Source: Pycnococcus provasolii
Lineage: Eukaryota > Chlorophyta > Pseudoscourfieldiophyceae > Pseudoscourfieldiales
Assembly: GCA_049487715.1 (NCBI GenBank)
Contig: CP150566.1
Coordinates: forward strand, 62,001 to 126,000
Direction: 5' to 3'
Length of the DNA stretch: 64,000 nt
The position numbers and the translations under genes are program-made. Shown here one piece after another: positions 58,121 through 64,000 of the stretch. The notes under the pieces were generated by a model, which ran no database searches, had not been told where the DNA came from, and saw only the letters and a program-made list of their open reading frames with translations. Every line of letters starts with the position of its first letter. Positions within the stretch are counted from its first letter, which is position 1.

Positions 58121-58373
58121 CGAACAGGTTGGTCACCAACCTGTTCGTGGAGGAGGCGGGCCCCCCGTTATGGGGAAGGCACCAACGACGTGTCCCGGGG
58201 GGGCCCACCCACCCAGTGTGCGAGGGAGGGAGGGAGGGGGAGAACGCGGCCCGAACGCGGCCGCCCGAGAGAAGTAAGGGAGAGAGAAGTTTGACTTTCC
58301 GCTTCATTCTTGTGCGGGCGTTCTTAGTTCGAATTTCGAATTTCGAACGAAGAGGAGCTTGCACGCAGTAAGT

Positions 58374-59871
58374 ATGGCGTCGTCGTCGTCGTCCTCAGGA
58401 TTTTCGTGCTTGCCTTTCCTCGGAGGCCTCGGTGGCCGTCTCGGTCTCGGTGGTCTTTTGGGCTCATCTTCCTCCTCCTCCAACCACTTAAGCTCCGCGG
58501 ATAGGTTGAAGTTATCCATGGCCGCACGCGTTCGTTATCTCCGTCGTCGAAAAGCTTTGTTTCAATTTTTGAATAAAATTCTCATGACCATCCCGCTTGC
58601 TTCGACAATAGCTCGACTGTACCGCACGTACCCGAACTTTGTACCCGTCGTTGGACAACTCATGGGAATCATCACCGTCTTCGCTATCGTCGCCGTCATC
58701 TCCAGCATATCCAACTACGACGCGGGGGCCATCTTCGTCGCGGGCATTCTCGCCTTGGTCATTGCTGTCACCTCGCTCGCTACGTCCGCGGGAGATAAGA
58801 ACCTCAAACTGCTCTACTACATGGCCGTGGGAATGGTTGTCGCACAACTGCCGTGCATGGTATTTGTCAGCAACGCAAAACAGCTACTCACACTGCAAGG
58901 GGCAGCCATACAAACGGCCGTGGAACTCAAGCAACTCTACACACAGAACGAGGTTCGAAACGCAGACGTGTGGAACGAGGTCACCGGTGCCGTGCTCAAG
59001 CCGGATATTGGGGGAGAGGCTTGGGTCCAACTGCCACCACCCGAAAGCAGCGACGCGCGCGTATTCACCGAAACGGAAGACGGGTGGAAACGTATCGTGC
59101 CAAAGTTTGGACTCGAAAGGCAGGCTGGCGTCGACAAGCGAGGGACGTTCTGCGCACTGCCTATCGTGCCCAACACCATGCTGCCGCTGGACAGGCCGTG
59201 GGACATGCGCTATGACGCCGTGCACTCCGTCGTGTTGTGCCACAACGACTGGCAAGGCTTCGTCAGATGCTCGGACGCATTTCGAGGGAACTTCTCGTCG
59301 AGCGACTGGTGGGGGTACCAGTCGCTCAAAAAGTGCTACGACGACGCGGTAACGGCAACAAATAACAAAACCGCCGCAGGAGACGATAAAGCGAAGAAGC
59401 TTTACCTTACCAGGTACTCGTTCGCGTCGTTCGAAGACTCGTCGTACGAGGTGGGACGCGCGATGCAAAGCGTCACGCTGCAGAATCCGCTGCTCCTCTT
59501 CGACGAAAACGCCGTCGTGGTGATGAGGCAGGAGGAGACTGCGTGCTGCGACGTGCAAGCGACAACCGCGGGACTTACGTCCGTCGTATGCATGCTTGCC
59601 ACCTTCCTACCCCTGCTGTTCAACATCTGTTACCGCTCGTACGCGGCATCCGCGAAGATGCGCGAGGAATACCGACGCAAGCGACAGGGCTTTGCAGGCT
59701 GGGTACGTTTTACCTCCAAAATCATCCGTGGAGTGGCGGAATGAACATGATTCAAATAGCACTAACCTAACACACCACCGTAAATTAAAACAGGTACCAA
59801 CGAAGTCGCGCCTGAAGAAGATGGCTGGCAAACATCGAAGGGCGGAGGTGCGCATGGAAATGATTGGATAA
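58374..59871 (+). CDS. Unrecognised multi-span membrane protein
   Basis: The CDS is join(58374..59702,59794..59871), 468 aa. The 91 bp intron has a GTACGTTT donor and an AAACAG acceptor and is in phase. If unspliced, the frame stops at 59744. A Ser/Gly-rich start precedes spans at about 85-165 (MGIITVFAIVAVISSI, AIFVAGILALVIAVTSLA, LLYYMAVGMVVAQLPCMVFV). A large outer domain with paired Cys (FCALPIVP, VVLCHNDWQGFVRC, KKCYDDA) follows, then a last span (TSVVCMLATFLPLLFNIC) and a basic tail. No family is recognised. The four-span layout with a large Cys-containing loop suggests a plasma-membrane protein. Confidence 0.65.
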
Positions 59872-59997
59872 GAAGACGTGCGGCGACGATATTTATTTAT
59901 GTATTTACCAACTATGTAAATTGAGAAAGATTAGAAAAATTTGAACAACAGTAAATATTACTTGTATTTTCTTTTGGGGTATGTAGTGCTGGCTGCG

Positions 59998-62900
59998 TTA
60001 TGCGGTCTTCTCCGCCTCATCCGCAATGTCCAGCTCGCGCTGCAGAGCCTCAAGCTCCTCCATCTGCTTGCGAATTTCCTCCTCCATCCTCGCCTTTTCA
60101 TCGAGGAATTGCATACGCTCCGCTTTCATTTGTTCCTCCATAGCCGCACGCTCGTCGTTCAACGCATCCGCCTCGGCGACAACCCCCGCGAGCTCGTGTA
60201 CCAACTTCGAGTCCTCCTCCTTTTCCCCCGCCTTGGCACTCGTTTCTGCCGCTGCAAGCTCAGCCTGTTCTGCCTCCGCGACAAGCGTCGCCGCACGTGC
60301 CTTTGACAGTGCCGCGGTACGCGCGTGCTGTGCCGCCTCCTCCAATGCGACCGCACGCTCGCGTGCCAAACGTTCCGCCTCCTCCAAGGCTTTGATTCGT
60401 TCTTCCGCAAGTTGTGCGGCAGCGGCAGCTTCCTCTTTCGCCTCCTGCTCGAGCTTTAGGCGTTCTGGACTTGCTGGTGTGTCTGATAATGGAATTTGGT
60501 CCGAGCGAGCTGGCGCAGTCTGAGCGGGAATGAGCTGCGGCTGCGGCTGCAGCTCCGGCTCCGGCTCCGACTCCGGCTTTTTCGGCTCCAGCTCCGGCTT
60601 TTCCGGCTCCGACTTTTCCGGCTCCGGTGGCTTTGTCTCCAGCTCTACATCCACAACCACTGCCGGAGCGGGTGCTTGCACAGGTTCCACCAAGAAGGAT
60701 GGTCGATCTGGCGATCCAGTATCCGGTTTCCAGCTTAGGACCGCAGTCTCCAGTCCAGGCAACGCCGCGGTCGGGGTGGTGGTGCTGCTGCTTGCCGCCG
60801 GCGCTGCCGCCGGCGCCAACACTATCGATGTTTCCTTTTCCGACGTCTCCGGCGCCTTTCCCTTTGTATCCTCCAAAGCCAAAATTCCCCCCTCTGTTTC
60901 CTCCTTCTTCTCCGGCCTCTTTTCCATGGACATCATTTTCTGGAATACCGCACCGCCACCTTTCTTGGCTGGAGGTGTTTCCTCCTTCTTCGAAGGTGAC
61001 CTGCTCATGATACCAGTAGCACTTTTCTTTAGATCGGAGACCTTGTCTGCCACACTTGCCCCCACGCGCTTGTGAAGCGCGGTTCGCTCTTTCCTCCTCT
61101 TTTCGAGCATCTCGACGAATTCCAAGAGCTCTTTATTGGAAGCAACATTCGAGTTAAGAGCAAGGCCTTCCATCAACGTTTCTCGTTCCTCTTTTTTGAA
61201 GTACTCGTGCAGCGGTGTCTTTGCCGTGGTTGCCAGTACACTAAGCTTGTTGCCACGCATATCGTCAAAGAATTTCTTCATCCCGGCGAAAATCTCCTTG
61301 ATCTGTCGCATCTCCACTAGCTTCGCACGACTCAGGTAAATCACAACGTCTGCACCCATTCGCACTAGATACGATGCGATGTTATTACCAACGAGCAGCT
61401 TCTGTCCAAATCCGCGCACAAGATACTCGGTGTCAAACAGATTCGTGATCTTCATGCTCGCATCTCCCTTGGCCAGCTGACGGCGGCGACGGAATCGCGT
61501 CAACGTGCGTTCGAGCGCCTTTGCCGCCCCGCTAAAGACAACGACTGTAAGCGTGTAGATGAAGAACACGTAGCTCAAGCCGATCAAGATCAGATTTGCT
61601 AGCTCGAGCACATTTCGCACCGTTGACGGGGTGCGTGGGCTGAGGAAGGCTAGGCCGCAGAAGATGGTGAAGAAGTTGGTGTAAGATGCAACCGATTGCA
61701 TGACGTCAAGTCGAACGTCATCGTAAGGGCGGGCGTAGTACTGTGCCCCGAGATTCATAGCCAGCACGCCCGTAGCGAGCAGCATTTCGTTCAAAGCAGA
61801 GGTGTCGGGGTCGTTGTCCTGAATTTGCCCGCCCTGGAACATCATGGCTGCCGCGGTAAGACCAAGGATGCGAAGGAAGCGCACTATCTCCCACCAGTAG
61901 TACTCTTTCTCATACGGCGTCCAGAGGAAGCCAGCGAGCTCCTTCGCTGCGTCCGCTTTGCGAACCTTCTCATCGCGGAAGTAGAAGAGAAGTCCCCCGA
62001 AGAGCATGGGAATACCAAACGGAAGGGCAATGATCGTCAAGACCGCGAACGGGTACAGGCTCGCCCACGTGCCTGAGCTGCTATAGCACTTGATTCCCGG
62101 CTCGGAGAAGAGGTAAAAATCGCCCGAAACTTCATCACGCTGGCACTCCCACATCTCGAATGCGCCAATTGTCAAGTACACGTACTGCATGTGCATCAGC
62201 GTGAGGTGTCCCTTGAAGCCCGTGCGCAGGTCAGTCACAAACTCCTCGACAGATTTGCCTGCGAAGACGCCTGCTGTGCGGAACACACGGCCAATGAGGA
62301 ATTTACCAATGGCATATCTCACTCTTGAGCCAAACCGCTTGAAAAGATTTGTCTCCGCCTCCGGTGGCTCGATGAGCCACGGATAAGCCGTGCGAATGCG
62401 AACGCCAATCGTACGCTGGAACACCTTGTGCAGGAAATTCAGAAGCTGAATAAAAAGCACCAGCCCTAGAATCACCCACGGCTGAATCATCGTGTAGCTC
62501 CACTTCTTACCAAATGTCCAGCTCGAATCGTTGCAGTCAATGTGCAGCAGCTCCCAATTCAAGTTGAATATGCTTGCTGCCTCGAAGAAGCGGCGCAGCG
62601 ACTCTGGCCAATTAAGATTCATTTTCAGGTAAATGGACGTCGTCTGCGTAAAACCGATGGCGATGTCCAGGGGGGCGTAGCCGGAATCAAAGTCCGCGAA
62701 GCGCAAGAGAAGCGGTAGCGCCATCACAGATACCCATGCTATGACAATGCCAGCTTGCACGCCGCCTGCGGGGCACTCTTGACAGCGTCCTGAAAGACGG
62801 AAGAATCCATTCTTGCACTCGGCGCACGCCTTTCCTTCGTACCCGTTGGTGCACGTCATGCGACTCTCAATCAGCGCAATATCCGAGTACTTATCGAGGC

Positions 62901-64000
62901 CCTTACATGCGTCGGGTGGGAAGCACTCTCGTAGCTCGACTGGATCGTCGTTCACACGCGGGTTGACGTAGAATCCCCCGAACGGCAGAGGAAGGGTCTG
63001 GTTGTCGAAGATGCACTTCGTCCACAATTTTATGTTGTCGCCATCGGTTCCACTAGAGATGACACCGTCGTCGTACTGTGCGAAGATGCTGATTGCCGCC
63101 GCCTCGGCAACCTTGTCGAGATCACCCTGAACTTTTAAACCGTCAGCCTTAAGTCGCTCCATCGTTGTGTTGATAGTTGTCTTCAAGCCATCGAACATGG
63201 GCACGGAGGGATTCGGGCACGCCTCGCACGGCTTTCCAAGCCCACCGTAGTGGCCACGCAGACAGAAGCACTGCGTCTTGCTGTCGGATCCCGCGGGACT
63301 CGTCGCGCCGTATCCGCATGATATGCACTCCGGTGTGCCTGGCGCGGGTGCATACGTGCCCGGGGAGCAGATTTCACACTTCGTTGCGAACGCCTTGCTT
63401 GAGAATCCCGCTTGGCACAGCGAGCACGCTCCCGCATCTTTCGGAATGCTGAAGGTTCCGGAAGCACACGGGGCGCACAGCGTAAGATCCTTCGAGTCGA
63501 CGGAGAAGCCAGGAATGCATTGCGTGCTGACCGAAACGTCCGATCTATTCGATACGAGGAAGCCATCACTCGCCTCAACAGCCAAGGTCGTCAGAGGATG
63601 CCCTCGCTTGAATGGCGGCGGCACGTGGTAGATCATCACATTTGCCCCTCCCGGCGCATCCACACCGCTTACGTTCATCGTGATTCCCGCGCCGCGCAGG
63701 TTGAGCGGTGCGCCAACGGGTGCTCCCGTCTTGGGATCGACTGCTGAGTAGAACTTGCCCACGTCGGAATCCGCAACGCCGTACGACGCGTCCTCCGGCG
63801 CCTCGACGCCGTTGAACCATCCTTCGACCGGAACGAGTCGGAGTTTCACGGTCGCTGTGCTATTGTCCACGTCGAACACACGAACGGGAACGAGACTAGC
63901 CGACGCATTGTACGGCAGGGCAGCCTGCGGGTTGTACATCGCGCTCTCGCCAAGCGCGGCGTATACGACAGGCGCATCATTCACCGGCGCGATCTCGATC
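59998..64000 (-). CDS. Giant surface membrane protein, 5' part beyond window
   Basis: The frame stops at 59998 and is still open at the right edge, so at least 1333 codons are present and the start lies outside. The edge reads IEIAPVNDAPVVYA, a cadherin/VCBS-like PVNDAPV repeat. Cys-rich ephrin-receptor/TNFR-like repeats follow (LCAPCASGTFSIPKDAGACS, CEICSPGTYAPAPGTPECIS), then CKNGFFRLSGRCQECPAGG. About eight to ten spans between about 62,780 and 61,500 come next (IAWVSVMALPLLLRFADF, IQPWVILGLVLFIQLLNFL). The cytoplasmic tail has a Pro/Glu-rich block and an Ala/Glu/Lys coiled coil (LEEAERLARERAVALEEAAQ). This order is known in large algal and protist surface proteins; adhesion or mechanosensing is a guess. 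Confidence 0.75.
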   Translation of the reverse strand, partial: IEIAPVNDAPVVYAALGESAMYNPQAALPYNASASLVPVRVFDVDNSTATVKLRLVPVEGWFNGVEAPEDASYGVADSDVGKFYSAVDPKTGAPVGAPLNLRGAGITMNVSGVDAPGGANVMIYHVPPPFKRGHPLTTLAVEASDGFLVSNRSDVSVSTQCIPGFSVDSKDLTLCAPCASGTFSIPKDAGACSLCQAGFSSKAFATKCEICSPGTYAPAPGTPECISCGYGATSPAGSDSKTQCFCLRGHYGGLGKPCEACPNPSVPMFDGLKTTINTTMERLKADGLKVQGDLDKVAEAAAISIFAQYDDGVISSGTDGDNIKLWTKCIFDNQTLPLPFGGFYVNPRVNDDPVELRECFPPDACKGLDKYSDIALIESRMTCTNGYEGKACAECKNGFFRLSGRCQECPAGGVQAGIVIAWVSVMALPLLLRFADFDSGYAPLDIAIGFTQTTSIYLKMNLNWPESLRRFFEAASIFNLNWELLHIDCNDSSWTFGKKWSYTMIQPWVILGLVLFIQLLNFLHKVFQRTIGVRIRTAYPWLIEPPEAETNLFKRFGSRVRYAIGKFLIGRVFRTAGVFAGKSVEEFVTDLRTGFKGHLTLMHMQYVYLTIGAFEMWECQRDEVSGDFYLFSEPGIKCYSSSGTWASLYPFAVLTIIALPFGIPMLFGGLLFYFRDEKVRKADAAKELAGFLWTPYEKEYYWWEIVRFLRILGLTAAAMMFQGGQIQDNDPDTSALNEMLLATGVLAMNLGAQYYARPYDDVRLDVMQSVASYTNFFTIFCGLAFLSPRTPSTVRNVLELANLILIGLSYVFFIYTLTVVVFSGAAKALERTLTRFRRRRQLAKGDASMKITNLFDTEYLVRGFGQKLLVGNNIASYLVRMGADVVIYLSRAKLVEMRQIKEIFAGMKKFFDDMRGNKLSVLATTAKTPLHEYFKKEERETLMEGLALNSNVASNKELLEFVEMLEKRRKERTALHKRVGASVADKVSDLKKSATGIMSRSPSKKEETPPAKKGGGAVFQKMMSMEKRPEKKEETEGGILALEDTKGKAPETSEKETSIVLAPAAAPAASSSTTTPTAALPGLETAVLSWKPDTGSPDRPSFLVEPVQAPAPAVVVDVELETKPPEPEKSEPEKPELEPKKPESEPEPELQPQPQLIPAQTAPARSDQIPLSDTPASPERLKLEQEAKEEAAAAAQLAEERIKALEEAERLARERAVALEEAAQHARTAALSKARAATLVAEAEQAELAAAETSAKAGEKEEDSKLVHELAGVVAEADALNDERAAMEEQMKAERMQFLDEKARMEEEIRKQMEELEALQRELDIADEAEKTA

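Noticed and set aside
60530-61075. Plus-strand 181-aa Ser/Gly-rich ORF
   Set aside because: Antisense of the Pro/Glu-rich tail of the giant surface protein.
1-64000. tRNA, rRNA and other structured RNA genes
   Set aside because: Scanned the intergenic stretches by eye and found no cloverleaf with conserved GGTTCRA and acceptor pairing that I could defend; tRNAscan-SE and Infernal would be decisive.

Overview
This is nuclear DNA of a eukaryotic, plastid-bearing microalga. Genes are dense, lie on both strands and are mostly single-exon. Coding regions are GC-rich, intergenic spacers are shorter and AT-richer, and the few introns are small GT-AG introns with an almost invariant GTACG donor. Several products carry plastid-transit-like N-termini. 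They include a CPP1-type chaperone of chlorophyll synthesis, a cyanobacterial-type FAD oxidoreductase and a bacterial-type kinase. Short interstitial CCCTAA (TTAGGG) arrays occur at four places. The chromatin proteins (SRA-SET, CDCA7-like zinc finger, FANCM) are typical of algae and plants. A prasinophyte-like green alga fits, but the lineage cannot be fixed from this window alone.

Layout. 1-16.7 kb: a partial NTA1-type N-terminal amidase, a CDCA7-type zinc-finger protein with a frame break, a CobW GTPase locus with a recent 1.47 kb tandem duplication, a decayed AT-rich block, a plastid FAD oxidoreductase with one intron, a FANCM helicase ending in a PHD finger, a Q/P-rich reading frame and a SAM methyltransferase. 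16.7-28.4 kb: TFIIE-beta, a PhyH-type dioxygenase with a CUE-like tail, a repeat-rich spacer with a foldback element, a tiny two-exon membrane protein, an SRA-SET protein and a kinase. 28.4-40.6 kb: two neighbouring surface-protein genes share one cysteine-rich module. The first is an NPC1/Patched-like RND protein with five tandem copies. The second is a five-exon receptor-like protein with one copy, duplicated beta-helix exons, TSP1, a membrane span and cytoplasmic SAM domains. 40.6-64 kb: apyrase, DnaJ-TPR-WD40 protein, CPP1, an INSIG-like membrane protein, DOMON-cytochrome b561, a membrane phosphodiesterase, an SGNH hydrolase, a UFD1-like protein, a plastid SRPBCC protein, a copia relic, an unknown membrane protein and the 3' part of a giant surface protein.

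How the genes relate. This is ordinary eukaryotic gene order, not operons, but themes recur: chromatin and genome upkeep (CDCA7-like, SRA-SET, FANCM-PHD), plastid function (FAD oxidoreductase, CPP1, SRPBCC protein, probably the kinase) and a large share of secretory or surface proteins. The most novel signal is the 8-cysteine module. Its cysteine order (C-C-CC-CXC-C-C) is that of plant non-specific lipid-transfer proteins. It is placed in the ectodomain of an RND lipid/sterol-type protein and again, nearly identical, in the adjacent receptor-like gene. Several reading frames (second CobW copy, kinase, UFD1-like) have no ATG and probably continue into unseen 5' exons.
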